Positions 15,693 through 24,455 of a stretch of DNA of 64,000 bases are shown in pieces; the first letter of the stretch is position 1, and every line of letters begins with the position of its first letter. The notes beneath the pieces were generated by a model. The model was not told where the DNA came from, did no database searches, and saw nothing but the letters and a program-made list of their open reading frames with translations. A program made the translations under genes and the position numbers. Origin of the DNA: Haladaptatus cibarius D43 (lineage in GTDB: Archaea; Halobacteriota; Halobacteria; Halobacteriales; Haladaptataceae); assembly GCF_000710615.1 (NCBI RefSeq), contig NZ_JDTH01000006.1:186001-250000 (forward strand), written 5' to 3'.

Positions 15693-17090
15693 ATGGACTG
15701 GACGGAACGACTCCCGCCACGCCCGTGGTTCGTGCGCGGAGTCGTCTTATTGTTGGTCGTCTCCTTACTCGCGCCCTCCGCCGTCTCCGCGATTACCTAC
15801 GACCAGGAGGAATCGAATCTGACCAAAGGAACCATCGAAAGCCCTGCAAACGGGTCAACAGTTATCAGCGTGCAGGGATACCACTTCCAAGGACAAGGGA
15901 ACAAGAAAAAGCCCGCCCGCCTCGTCTCCGTCGGCCCGAAGGGGAACGTCGAATGGGTTCACAACGGGTCGAAAGAAGGTGCATCGTGGTTTTACGACGT
16001 TGACCCGATGGACAACGGCAACCTGCTCGTCACCTCGACGCAGCGCGGTGGCACCCTCGTCTACGAATACAACCCCGACACGCAGGAAAAAGAGTGGGAG
16101 CAGTTCCTCGACATCCACGATACACACGACATTGATCTCATCAACGGTGACCAACTGCTTGTCGCCAACATGCGCGCCTACAACGAGAGCACCGGCCAGA
16201 ACAACGACCGACTGTTCATCTACGATTTGGAGGAAGACAAAATTACGTGGGAGTGGTACTTCCGCAGTCATTACGAGAAGCAAGACGGTGGCGACTACAC
16301 GAACGACTGGACGCACGTCAACGACGTTGACAAAATCGGCCCCGGGAAGTACATGGCCGACCCGCGAAACATGGACGAAGTCATCGTCGTTGACCGCGAG
16401 TCGAAAGAAGTCACGATGAAACTCGGGGAGGACGGCAACTACGACGTTCTCAAAGAACAGCACAACCCGGACTACCTCGAAAGCGAATCGGGCAACCCGA
16501 CCATCCTCGTCGCTGACTCCGAAAACCACCGAATCGTGGAGTACGAACGACAGAACGGCGAGTGGGAACAGACGTGGCAGATGGGAACCTCCGAGAAGTT
16601 CAACTGGCCCCGTGACGCAGACCGCCTGCCGAACGGCAATACGCTCATCACCGACTCCTCGAACCACCGCGTCATCGAAGTGACGCCGAAAGGCGAAATT
16701 GTCTGGGAGTTCTACTCGCCGTGGCTTCCGTACGACTCGGAGCGCGTCGTCCACGGTGACGGGTCGAACGGCCCGACGATGGCAGACCACGGAACCACCG
16801 GCGAGTACCAAGTCTCCGGAAGCGCGAACGTAGACCCCGGTACCGGTGACCGCGTGAAGATGTCCGTCCTCCTCGGCAACACGTTCTCGGGAACGGCCAT
16901 CGAGGAAGACATGCGAGAGTACGGCGAGGTGTGGGACCAAGCCACGCCGTTCATCCGCCCCATCTGGATGAACGAGTACGCCTTCATCGCCGCAATCTTT
17001 GCCATCCTACTCGTGCTAGGATGGCTCATCGGTGAGTTGGTGTACCAGCGACGCCGAATTTACTACGGCGTGAAACACCGGTTCGCCTGA
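15693..17090 (+). CDS. Arylsulfotransferase (ASST)-like membrane-anchored beta-propeller
   Basis: A 465-residue exported protein. It has an N-terminal signal or anchor (GVVLLLVVSLLAPSAVSA), a large beta-propeller, and a C-terminal membrane helix (AFIAAIFAILLVLGWLIGEL, residues about 431-450) with a basic tail. Propeller blades show WFYDVDPMDNGNLLVTS, DTHDIDLINGDQLLVAN, HVNDVDKIGPGKYM and PRDADRLPNGNTLITDSSNHRVIEV, a pattern shared by ASST and NHL repeats. The catalytic His of ASST is not assignable with confidence, so sulfotransfer is unproved. Its stop codon abuts the stop of convergent nuoI with no spacer. Confidence 0.8.
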   Translation: MDWTERLPPRPWFVRGVVLLLVVSLLAPSAVSAITYDQEESNLTKGTIESPANGSTVISVQGYHFQGQGNKKKPARLVSVGPKGNVEWVHNGSKEGASWFYDVDPMDNGNLLVTSTQRGGTLVYEYNPDTQEKEWEQFLDIHDTHDIDLINGDQLLVANMRAYNESTGQNNDRLFIYDLEEDKITWEWYFRSHYEKQDGGDYTNDWTHVNDVDKIGPGKYMADPRNMDEVIVVDRESKEVTMKLGEDGNYDVLKEQHNPDYLESESGNPTILVADSENHRIVEYERQNGEWEQTWQMGTSEKFNWPRDADRLPNGNTLITDSSNHRVIEVTPKGEIVWEFYSPWLPYDSERVVHGDGSNGPTMADHGTTGEYQVSGSANVDPGTGDRVKMSVLLGNTFSGTAIEEDMREYGEVWDQATPFIRPIWMNEYAFIAAIFAILLVLGWLIGELVYQRRRIYYGVKHRFA

Positions 17091-17552
17091 TTACTGATAA
17101 TCCACCGACCCCTCGCCTTCGCCTATCCACGCACCTCTATCCGGTTCGCGGGATTCGAGCGGATCGATGTCCTTGTACCACGGCACGTTTTTCAACTGCT
17201 CTTTGTTGTAGACGAGGTCGTCTTTCGTATCCCCCGTAAATTCGAAGTTCTGCGTGAGCAAGATTGCATCCACTGGACAGACCTCCTCACAGAGTCGGCA
17301 GTAGATGCACTGCCCGACGTGGAGGTTGTACTGTTCGCCGTTGCGCTGGTCGTCCATCACGATTTGGATGGTGTCGTTCGGACAGACGTTTTCGCACTGG
17401 CGACACCAGATGCATCGCTCCTGACTGAACTTGTGAATCCCGCGGAATCGCGGGCTGACTTCCGGCGGCACGTCGGGATACTCCACCGTGAACGTCTCGC
17501 CGTCGAGCGCGTGCTTCATCGTCGTCGCCATTCCTTTGAGTAAGCCAATCAT
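17091..17552 (-). CDS. nuoI: NADH dehydrogenase-like complex subunit I (NuoI)
   Basis: A 153-residue ferredoxin-like subunit with two complete 4Fe-4S motifs, C47-IWC-RQC-ENVCP and C86-IYC-RLC-EEVCP, which form the N6a/N6b clusters that bring electrons to NuoB. Its ATG overlaps the nuoCD stop, so it follows CD directly; nuoH, which usually stands between them in haloarchaeal operons, is not here. Length and motifs are normal, with no sign of decay. Confidence 0.95.
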   Translation of the reverse strand: MIGLLKGMATTMKHALDGETFTVEYPDVPPEVSPRFRGIHKFSQERCIWCRQCENVCPNDTIQIVMDDQRNGEQYNLHVGQCIYCRLCEEVCPVDAILLTQNFEFTGDTKDDLVYNKEQLKNVPWYKDIDPLESREPDRGAWIGEGEGSVDYQ

Positions 17553-19186
17553 CGGTCAACACTCCCGAGGACGATGTCGAGGCTTCCCAACGAGGCGATC
17601 AAATCCGGCACGTACTCTCCGTTCGCCATCTCCGGAAGCGCAGAGAGGTTGTGGAAACACGGGCTTCGAATCTTGAACCGCGCTGGCTTCGACGTGTTGT
17701 CCGAACGAATGTAGACGCCGAGTTCGCCCTTCGCGGCTTCGACCGCGCGATACGTTTCTGCATCCATCGGCGGTTTGAGCGTTCGCGGCACGTTCGACTG
17801 GAGTTGCCGGTCGTCTTCCGGCCAGTCGTCGAGTATGTTGACGCACTGCTCTACGATTCTCGCGGACTGTTCGATTTCTCGCAGACGAACCAGCACCCGA
17901 GAGAAGTTGTCGCAACCGGGTTCCGTAACGACGTCCCAATCGAGTCGGTCGTAGTAGCCGTAGGGGTCGTCGCGGCGAATGTCGTAATCGACGCCCGAAC
18001 CGCGGGCAACCGGGCCGGTGACGCCGTACTGCTTCGCAACGTCAGGTTCGAGAACGCCGGTTCCGACGCACCGCAGTTGGAAGATTTCGTTGTTCGTGAG
18101 CAGGTCGTGGTACTCTTCGAGCGCCTGCGGCAGTTCGTCGACGAAATCCATCGTCTTGTCGAAAAACTCCTCGCGGGGTTCCGGGATGTCCCAGATGACG
18201 CCGCCGATGCGGAAGTAGTTGAACATCATGCGCTGACCCGTCAAATCCTCCAAGATGTTCTGGGCCTTCTCCCGGTCGCGGAACGCGTACTGGAAGATGG
18301 CGGTGAAGTCGCCGTACACGTCCAGCGCGAACGTTCCGAGGGCGAGGAAGTGACCCGCCATCCGCGAGAGTTCGACGCCGAGCGTTCGGAGCACTTTCGC
18401 GTACTCGGGAACGTCGATGTCCACGAGGTCTTCGATGGCCCGCGCATAGGCCCACTCGTTGGTCATGTTCGCGGTGTAATCCCAGCGGTCGGGGTACGGC
18501 ATGATTTCGTGCCGGTAGTTGCCCGACTGGGCCATCTGTTCCTCACAGCGATGGAGGTAGCCGATGTCGGGTTCGACGTCGAGCACCTGCTCGCCGTCGA
18601 GGACGGTTTCCAGATGGAGAACACCGTGCGTAGCCGGATGATGCGGCCCGATGTTGATGAAGACGGTGTCGGAGTCACCGCCGACGTGGTCTTCTAACAG
18701 TGGGTTTTGATGTTCCTCCAACGCCACGACCTGCGGTCGGTCTTGGTCGTAGTCGAGCGAAAGCGGGTGGCCCTGCCATGTCTCGGGCAACAGAATCCGG
18801 CGCATATCCGGATGGCCGTCGTACTCGATTCCGACAAGGTCGTAGGCCTCGCGTTCGTGCCAGTTCGCGGTCGTGTAGACGGGTTCCGCCGTCTGACTTC
18901 TCGGGTCGTCTATGGCCGTCGGGACGACGACGCTCACCTCCTGTCGCGGGTCGTCGTACTTTTTCAAATGGTAGATGCTCTCGTATCGGTCTTCGTACTG
19001 CTGAGCCGTCAAACACGAGAGATGGTCGAATCCGGCCTCGTCGCGAAGGACGCTCAGCACGTCCTGCACTTCGTCCGGGCGAATGACGAACGCGGGCGCG
19101 TTCGAATGTTCCTCGCGTCCGATGACGGAGTCGCCGAGCAGGTCGGCGAGTTCGTCGCCGTCTACCTGTTGTTCCTGCACGCTCAT
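17549..19186 (-). CDS. nuoCD: NADH dehydrogenase-like complex subunit CD fusion (NuoCD)
   Basis: A 545-residue fusion. The NuoC part (about 20-165) ends with WHEREAYDLVGIEYDGHPDMRRILLP; the NuoD part starts near 180 (VFINIGPHHPATHGVLH) and contains GYLHRCEEQMAQSGNY, and a C-terminus like FKIRSPCFHNLSAL-PEM and LGSLDIVLGSVDR. These are Nuo-type: the paired Ni-binding Cys motifs of [NiFe] hydrogenases are missing. With NuoB and NuoI it builds the quinone-reducing module. It is translationally coupled to both neighbours (4-nt overlaps). Confidence 0.95.
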   Translation of the reverse strand: MSVQEQQVDGDELADLLGDSVIGREEHSNAPAFVIRPDEVQDVLSVLRDEAGFDHLSCLTAQQYEDRYESIYHLKKYDDPRQEVSVVVPTAIDDPRSQTAEPVYTTANWHEREAYDLVGIEYDGHPDMRRILLPETWQGHPLSLDYDQDRPQVVALEEHQNPLLEDHVGGDSDTVFINIGPHHPATHGVLHLETVLDGEQVLDVEPDIGYLHRCEEQMAQSGNYRHEIMPYPDRWDYTANMTNEWAYARAIEDLVDIDVPEYAKVLRTLGVELSRMAGHFLALGTFALDVYGDFTAIFQYAFRDREKAQNILEDLTGQRMMFNYFRIGGVIWDIPEPREEFFDKTMDFVDELPQALEEYHDLLTNNEIFQLRCVGTGVLEPDVAKQYGVTGPVARGSGVDYDIRRDDPYGYYDRLDWDVVTEPGCDNFSRVLVRLREIEQSARIVEQCVNILDDWPEDDRQLQSNVPRTLKPPMDAETYRAVEAAKGELGVYIRSDNTSKPARFKIRSPCFHNLSALPEMANGEYVPDLIASLGSLDIVLGSVDR

Positions 19187-19899
19187 GGTGAATCCACCCA
19201 GTTGTATCGCATGACGAGCGTGTCCTCGTCGATTTGGTCGGCCAGCGACTGTACCAGTTCATCGCGTTCTAAATCGCCGAACTGCTCCAGTTCGTAGGGT
19301 TTTACGACGACCGGACTGGCTTCCCCGTGGGCGATTCGTTCCTGTAACTTGGCGACGCCGTAGATGAGCGCCTCCGGACGCGGCGGACAACCGGGAACGT
19401 GGATGTCGCACGGAATGACCTCTTCTGCACCCTTGATAACGTTGTAGCCTTCCTGAAACGGCCCACCGGAGCAGGTACACGACCCCATGCTGACGACGAA
19501 TTTCGGCTCCGGCATCTGGTCGTAAATCCGTTTCATTCGCGGCGCGAACTTCGAGACGATGGTTCCCGGTACGATGATAACGTCGGCCTGTCGCGGCGAT
19601 GCTCGCGGAACCCCCGCGCCGAAGCGGTCTAAATCGTGTTTGACCGCGTAGGTGTGCATCATCTCGATGCTACAGCAGGCGATACCGAACTGGAGCATGA
19701 ACATCGACGACCCTCGAACCCAGTTCATGAACGCGTCGAACTTCGTCAGAATGAACGGCGACGTTCCGAGCGCATCGCGCAACTTCGAATCGAACCGACT
19801 CGGCAGTTGGTCTTTCGCCTCCGAACGACTGGCTTGGCCGACCGGTCGCTGGTCTGGCGGACTATCCGTCCCTGTTGCTGACGGTGTATCGTGGCTCAT
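19183..19899 (-). CDS. nuoB: NADH dehydrogenase-like complex subunit B (NuoB)
   Basis: A 238-residue subunit that carries cluster N2, the last Fe-S centre before quinone. Ligands are visible in FGIACCSIEMM (two Cys), SMGSCTCSGGPF and VPGCPPRPEAL. An N-terminal extension of about 45 residues is Ser/Gln-rich, as in haloarchaea. It is the first gene of a B-CD-I operon, with no nuoA upstream; the next gene upstream is hflX after a 115-nt gap that should hold the promoter. Confidence 0.95.
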   Translation of the reverse strand: MSHDTPSATGTDSPPDQRPVGQASRSEAKDQLPSRFDSKLRDALGTSPFILTKFDAFMNWVRGSSMFMLQFGIACCSIEMMHTYAVKHDLDRFGAGVPRASPRQADVIIVPGTIVSKFAPRMKRIYDQMPEPKFVVSMGSCTCSGGPFQEGYNVIKGAEEVIPCDIHVPGCPPRPEALIYGVAKLQERIAHGEASPVVVKPYELEQFGDLERDELVQSLADQIDEDTLVMRYNWVDSP

Positions 19900-20014
19900 A
19901 TCCCCCTCCCCCGAAACCCGTGTTACCGGGCATCAATGAGCGTAAGGGAAGGACAGTGATGAATATTTGGTGGCTATTTCAGGGGTCGGTTTCGAAACGG
20001 CGTTTTGGTTCTAC

Positions 20015-21379
20015 TCACGCCGAAATCGTGTCGGCTTTAACCGTCGCACGCTCGGCAATCGCGGGGTCTGCGGCGAACTCGACCACGACTTCCTCGCTCT
20101 CGCTCGGATACCACACCGCCTCCACGCGGGCGTGGTCGTACAACCACGAGAGGAGCGACATCGTTTCGCTCGTGTTCGGAAGCGTCAACCGGTCGGTTTC
20201 CCACGCCGGAAGTTCGTCCACGATTCGCTCCCGAAGCGCGTCGATACCGTCGTTTTCGGTCGTGCTGACGACGACGGGGTTCGGTACGAGGTCGGATACG
20301 CCCGAAACTCGTTCGTTCAATTCGACAGCCGAAACGCAGTCCGCCTTGTTCAGTACCGTCCCGATTCGCTCCGCGTCGCCGTCGAGCAAATCGAGCGACG
20401 TCTGAAGCTTCTCGCGCAGTTCGGGAAGTGGGTCGCTCACGTCTGCGACGAGAAGCACGAGATCGGCCTCATACGTCTCCGTGAGCGTCGTCTCGAACGA
20501 TTCGACCAGCCAATGGGGCAGGTCGCTGATGAATCCGACCGTGTCCGTGATAAGTGTCCTCCGGCCCTGAATCTCGGCCCGGCGAGTCGTCGTTTCGAGC
20601 GTTTTGAACAATCTGTCCTCCGCCGCCGCGCTCTCGTGGAGGTCGTCGTGAGTGTCCGGGTCGAACGCCATTTCGTCGGCCAATCGACGCAGAAGCGTCG
20701 ATTTCCCGGCGTTGGTGTAACCTGCAAGTGCAACGAGGTCGAAGCCCTGTTCCCTGCGCTTCTCGCGTCGCTGGTCGCCCACGTCGGAGAGACTCTCCAG
20801 TTTCGATTTGATGCGGTCGATTCGGTCTTTGATGTCCGTAACTTGTCTGTCTTCTTTCTCGCCGAGTCCGTTCCGAGAACGGCGTTCGTTGGCGGCTTCC
20901 TTCTCCAATCGAATTTCGGCCTGCACCCGCGGGAGTTCGTACTGTAACTGCGCGAGTTCGACCTGTAGCTTCGCCCGGCGGGTTCCGGCCTGCTGGCTGA
21001 ATATTTCGAGGACGAGTCGATAGCGGTCGATGATTTGGGTTCCGTCGGGGCACAACTCCCCGAGTTCGTAGGTCTGCTGTGGCGAAAGCGGGTTGTCGAA
21101 GATGACGTTCCGGGCGTCGCTTGTTTTCACTCGCTCCGCCAGCGTTTCGGCCTTTCCGCGCCCGAACTGGTACTTCAAATCCTCGACCCGTGTTTGCGTG
21201 ACTTCGCCGACCACGTCGTAGCCTGCCGCGTCGGCGAGCGCGCGAATCTCTGCCATGTCGCGCGGGTTCGTCGTTCCGCCGTCTGTGGATTCGTTGCCCG
21301 CCGCTCCGCCGTCCGTTGTTCCGTCGTTCGAAGTTCCGCTGTCCGTCCGTTGTGCGATAATTGCTGAACCTGATTGCAT
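20015..21379 (-). CDS. hflX: HflX-family ribosome-associated GTPase
   Basis: A 454-residue GTPase. The N-terminal HflX domain (about 40-200) contains VGEVTQTRVEDLKYQFGRGK and DNPLSPQQTYEL; a coiled-coil linker (about 150-210) is followed by the G domain: G1 GYTNAGKST (about 234), G3 DTVGFISDLPHWL and G4 NKAD. HflX splits stalled ribosomes in stress. The first about 40 residues are a Gly/Thr/Ser low-complexity insert (NDGTTDGGAAGNESTDGGT) encoded by imperfect repeats, probably disordered. Confidence 0.95.
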   Translation of the reverse strand: MQSGSAIIAQRTDSGTSNDGTTDGGAAGNESTDGGTTNPRDMAEIRALADAAGYDVVGEVTQTRVEDLKYQFGRGKAETLAERVKTSDARNVIFDNPLSPQQTYELGELCPDGTQIIDRYRLVLEIFSQQAGTRRAKLQVELAQLQYELPRVQAEIRLEKEAANERRSRNGLGEKEDRQVTDIKDRIDRIKSKLESLSDVGDQRREKRREQGFDLVALAGYTNAGKSTLLRRLADEMAFDPDTHDDLHESAAAEDRLFKTLETTTRRAEIQGRRTLITDTVGFISDLPHWLVESFETTLTETYEADLVLLVADVSDPLPELREKLQTSLDLLDGDAERIGTVLNKADCVSAVELNERVSGVSDLVPNPVVVSTTENDGIDALRERIVDELPAWETDRLTLPNTSETMSLLSWLYDHARVEAVWYPSESEEVVVEFAADPAIAERATVKADTISA

Positions 21380-21645
21380 AGTGATCTCTTATTGGGAGTA
21401 TTTCTGACAAACCAACTGTCGAACATCGACAGTCGGCGCTATTCGACGGTAACGAACAAAACCGGGAAGCAGGGGAGACAGCCGTGGCTATCCGAAGATA
21501 GACCGTGTACTACCCCGCGACGACCCGGTCAGTGAAGGAGAGAGGTGGTCATGATTCGACCTTGGTTCCCGATATGACGACACCCATGAAAAGCTTTGTG
21601 GTGGTGTCAACGATGGGAACTAATTGGGAAGCCGAAAACGAATCT

Positions 21646-22236
21646 TCAGACGAGCAGTTGAATGTCGGCCTCGGCCATATGTTCGAGGGCGGTGGCCGCG
21701 CCGACGCCCGAAACGACGCCGTCGTAAAACTCATTTTCGTCGTAGTCCATCAACTCCATCGTCATCTGGCAGGCTTGCAGTTCCACGCCGGTTTCAATCG
21801 ACACGTCGATGAGTTCCTCGATGGTCGCGGTGCCGTTCTCCTCGATTTTCTTCTGCATCATCTTCGTCGCCATGGAGTCCATACCGGGAAGCGCCGCCAT
21901 CGCGTTCGGCATGGGCATACTCGGGTTGCCGACCGCACTGAGTTTGAGATTTTTGGACTTTTTCTCGTGCAGGATGTCCAGTCCCCAGAACGTGTGGAAG
22001 ACGACCACGTCCCACCCGAACGCGGCGGCGGTGCTGGCGAGGATGAGCGGCGGGTACGCCATGTCGAGCGTGCCTTTCGTGGCGATGATGGTCATCTTCT
22101 TCTGGCCGCCGACTTCCTCTTTCAGGTCGGCGAGTTCGCCTTCCAACTGCTCAATTCGCTCGTAGAGTGCGTCGTCGGTTCCGACGCCATCATCGTTTTT
22201 GCCGGTCTGCTGGGAGTGTTGCGTGTCGGTACTCAT
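21646..22236 (-). CDS. DsrE/DsrF-like (DsrE2) sulfur-carrier family protein
   Basis: A 196-residue protein. An N-terminal coiled coil (ALYERIEQLEGELADLKEEV) leads to a DsrE2-type domain: TIIATKGTLDMAYPPLILASTAAAFGWDVVVFHTFWGLDIL, then a Met-rich stretch (MPMPNAMAALPGMDSMATKMM), then GVELQACQMTMELM with a Cys (about residue 155) at the active-site place. Such proteins carry persulfide sulfur between TusA and membrane or redox partners. It follows tusA with a 2-nt gap, so the two are one transcript. Confidence 0.88.
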   Translation of the reverse strand: MSTDTQHSQQTGKNDDGVGTDDALYERIEQLEGELADLKEEVGGQKKMTIIATKGTLDMAYPPLILASTAAAFGWDVVVFHTFWGLDILHEKKSKNLKLSAVGNPSMPMPNAMAALPGMDSMATKMMQKKIEENGTATIEELIDVSIETGVELQACQMTMELMDYDENEFYDGVVSGVGAATALEHMAEADIQLLV

Positions 22237-22238
22237 GC

Positions 22239-22496
22239 TTACTCCGTTTTCCGGACGAAGTGGCGGTAGACCGCTTCGCCACCCGCCTCGTCTTCTTCCT
22301 GTTCGAGCAGTTCGACGCCGTCGGTCGTGTTGGCCCAGCCCTTTAGGTCGCTCATGCTCCCGGAGTCGGTTGCGACGACCTCCAGCACATCACCCTCGGT
22401 CAGTTCGTCGGTCGCCTGTTTCGTCTTGACGACCGGCATCGGGCAGTTCAGTCCTTTTACGTCCAGCGTCTCCGTGATGTCGAATTTCGTACTCAT
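22239..22496 (-). CDS. tusA: TusA-family sulfurtransferase
   Basis: An 85-residue TusA/SirA-like protein. The signature is LDVKGLNCPMPVVKTK, with persulfide-carrying C18 in the conserved C-P-x-P. It receives sulfur from a rhodanese or desulfurase and hands it on. It heads a two-gene minus-strand operon with the DsrE-like gene and is divergent from the persulfide dioxygenase gene; a dyad lies in the shared 222-nt gap. Confidence 0.93.
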   Translation of the reverse strand: MSTKFDITETLDVKGLNCPMPVVKTKQATDELTEGDVLEVVATDSGSMSDLKGWANTTDGVELLEQEEDEAGGEAVYRHFVRKTE

Positions 22497-22568
22497 TGTG
22501 AAGTCACCAATGTGTTGTCTTGGATGTACTGGACAATACCGTTCGAACCATTAAAAGTGTGTTGGATA

Positions 22569-22587
22569 TTGTGCCTTATGCGCACAA
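22569..22587. promoter_or_regulatory. Dyad TTGTGC-N7-GCACAA between divergent sulfur genes
   Basis: Arms 22569-22574 and 22582-22587 are exact reverse complements. The site lies about 75 nt upstream of tusA and 130 nt upstream of the dioxygenase gene, a good place for an operator that controls both directions. Function is inferred. Confidence 0.4.
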
Positions 22588-22718
22588 CAGAATAACATAG
22601 ATGCACCGTCTGAAGGCCCATATAATTCAGTTAGGAATACATCCCATATCGGTATTGCAGAGAATTTGGAATACTATGCGAACTCTTTTGTGTCTGTGCC
22701 CGGTATCTACAGCTGTCC

Positions 22719-23918
22719 ATGAGCGAATCACCGTTCCCGTCACCGACTGCCGAAGTCGCGTCGGTAACCCCAAACGAACTGTACGAACGAATCGACGCGG
22801 ACGAATCCGTGACCCTACTCGACGTTCGCGCGACGGACGAGTACGAGAAGTGGAAAATCGACGGCGAGAACGTCGAGAGCATCAACATTCCCTATTTCGA
22901 ATATCTCACGGACGACCCGGACGACGAACTGTTCGACCCGGTTCCGAAGGACGAGGAAGTGACCGTTCTATGCGCAAAAGGCGGGTCGAGCGAGTACATC
23001 GCCGGACTGTTCACCGAGCGAGGTTACGACGTGAACCACCTCGAAGACGGAATGAAAGGCTGGGCGCGCGTTCTCGAACGCCGCGAAATCGAGGACGAGA
23101 ATAAGAACGCAGACACAACGGTTATCCAGTATCAGCGACCCTCCAGCGGATGTCTCTCCTACCTCGTCGTTTCGGACGACGAGGCGGCGGTCATCGACCC
23201 ACTTCGAGCGTTCGCCGAGGAATACGCAGAAGACGCGAAAAACCACGGAGCCGAACTGAAATATGCCATCGACACGCACGTCCACGCAGACCACGTCAGC
23301 GGCGTTCGAACCGTGACACAATCAGGCAGTGCTGAATCGGTCGTCCCCGCACCCGCAGACGCCCGCGGCACCGAGTACGACGTGCCGTACCGAACCGTCG
23401 AAGACGGCGAGAAACTCCCGCTCGGGAATACCGAAGTCGACGTGGTTCACACCCCCGGCCACACGACTGGAATGACCTCCTACCGGGTCAGCGGCGTGCT
23501 GTTCACCGGAGATACTCTCTTCACCGAGAGCGTGGCTCGCCCCGACCTCGAAGAGGGCGACGAGGGCGCACCAGCGGCCGCAGGAACCCTCCACGAGACG
23601 CTTCAAGAGCGGATTCTGTCGCTTCCCGACGAAACCGTGGTCGCACCGGCGCATTTCAGCGATTCGGCGACTCCCGCCGAAGATGGCACGTACACGGCGA
23701 CTATCGGCGATTTGGCCGACTCGATGGACGCGCTCTCGATGAGTCGCGAGGAGTTCGTGGAGTTCGTGCTGTCGGATATGCCGCCACGGCCTGCGAACTA
23801 CGAGGACATCATCGAAACGAACTTGGGCGAACAGCACACAAACGACGAGGAAGCGTTCGAACTCGAACTCGGACCGAACAACTGCGCCGCGAGTCGAGAC
23901 TCGCTCACGAGCGACTAA
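22719..23918 (+). CDS. Rhodanese-persulfide dioxygenase fusion (ETHE1-like MBL fold)
   Basis: A 399-residue two-domain protein. Residues about 13-120 form a rhodanese with catalytic C85 in VLCAKGGSS; residues about 133-375 form a metallo-beta-lactamase fold with H187-V-H-A-D-H192 and H247 (VVHTPGHTTG) and D265 (FTGDTLF), as in ETHE1 dioxygenases, which oxidise glutathione or low-molecular-weight persulfides to sulfite with one mononuclear Fe. Haloarchaea use gamma-glutamylcysteine rather than glutathione, so its persulfide is the likely substrate. Two YeeE/YedE genes follow within 20 nt. Confidence 0.93.
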   Translation: MSESPFPSPTAEVASVTPNELYERIDADESVTLLDVRATDEYEKWKIDGENVESINIPYFEYLTDDPDDELFDPVPKDEEVTVLCAKGGSSEYIAGLFTERGYDVNHLEDGMKGWARVLERREIEDENKNADTTVIQYQRPSSGCLSYLVVSDDEAAVIDPLRAFAEEYAEDAKNHGAELKYAIDTHVHADHVSGVRTVTQSGSAESVVPAPADARGTEYDVPYRTVEDGEKLPLGNTEVDVVHTPGHTTGMTSYRVSGVLFTGDTLFTESVARPDLEEGDEGAPAAAGTLHETLQERILSLPDETVVAPAHFSDSATPAEDGTYTATIGDLADSMDALSMSREEFVEFVLSDMPPRPANYEDIIETNLGEQHTNDEEAFELELGPNNCAASRDSLTSD

Positions 23919-23936
23919 CGCGGCGGGAGACAGAAT

Positions 23937-24455
23937 ATGGCACTTTCGTTACTACAATCGGCACTCATGCCAGCACTCACGTTCGCGGAACTGTTCCCGA
24001 ACGGCGTTTCCCACTACGCCATCGGCGGCGTGTTCATCGGACTCGGCGTCGCCGTCATCTACCTCGGCACCGGCATCATCGCCGGGGCGAGTACGTTCTT
24101 GGAGACGACGCTGTCCTACGTCTCCGGCGTGCCGCGATTCCAGAAGGGGAAATACGTCGCCTCCCGCGATTGGCGCGTCGTCTTCACGCTGGGAATCATC
24201 GGCGGTGCGGCAATCTACCAAGTTATCTTCCACGGCGAAATCTGGACGACAGACGTGGAGTGGTGGCGACTCCTCAGCGGCGGCGTCCTCGTCGGTATCG
24301 GAACGCGAATCGGCAAGGGCTGTACGTCCGGCCACGGCGTCTGTGGCGTCGGATCAGCCTCGTTCACCTCCATTGTCAACGTGGCGACGTTCATGACGGT
24401 TGCAATCGGAACCGCACAACTGATACAAGCGATGGGTATGGGGATTTCGCCATGA
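23937..24455 (+). CDS. YeeE/YedE-family membrane protein, N-terminal half
   Basis: A 172-residue protein with about five membrane segments. The conserved pore motif is RIGKGCTSGHGVCGVGSAS (about residues 122-140), with two Cys as in the YeeE/YedE (TsuA) thiosulfate transporters. In many bacteria the transporter is one chain; here it is split in two genes that overlap by ATGA. It probably imports thiosulfate or passes sulfur to TusA. It is 18 nt after the persulfide dioxygenase gene. Confidence 0.9.
   Translation: MALSLLQSALMPALTFAELFPNGVSHYAIGGVFIGLGVAVIYLGTGIIAGASTFLETTLSYVSGVPRFQKGKYVASRDWRVVFTLGIIGGAAIYQVIFHGEIWTTDVEWWRLLSGGVLVGIGTRIGKGCTSGHGVCGVGSASFTSIVNVATFMTVAIGTAQLIQAMGMGISP

Noticed and set aside
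17651-18697. 348-residue plus-strand open frame inside nuoCD
   Set aside because: Shadow of nuoCD, without domains.
21505-22269. 254-residue plus-strand open frame
   Set aside because: Antisense of the DsrE-like gene plus a non-coding leader; His/Arg/Val-biased with no domain.
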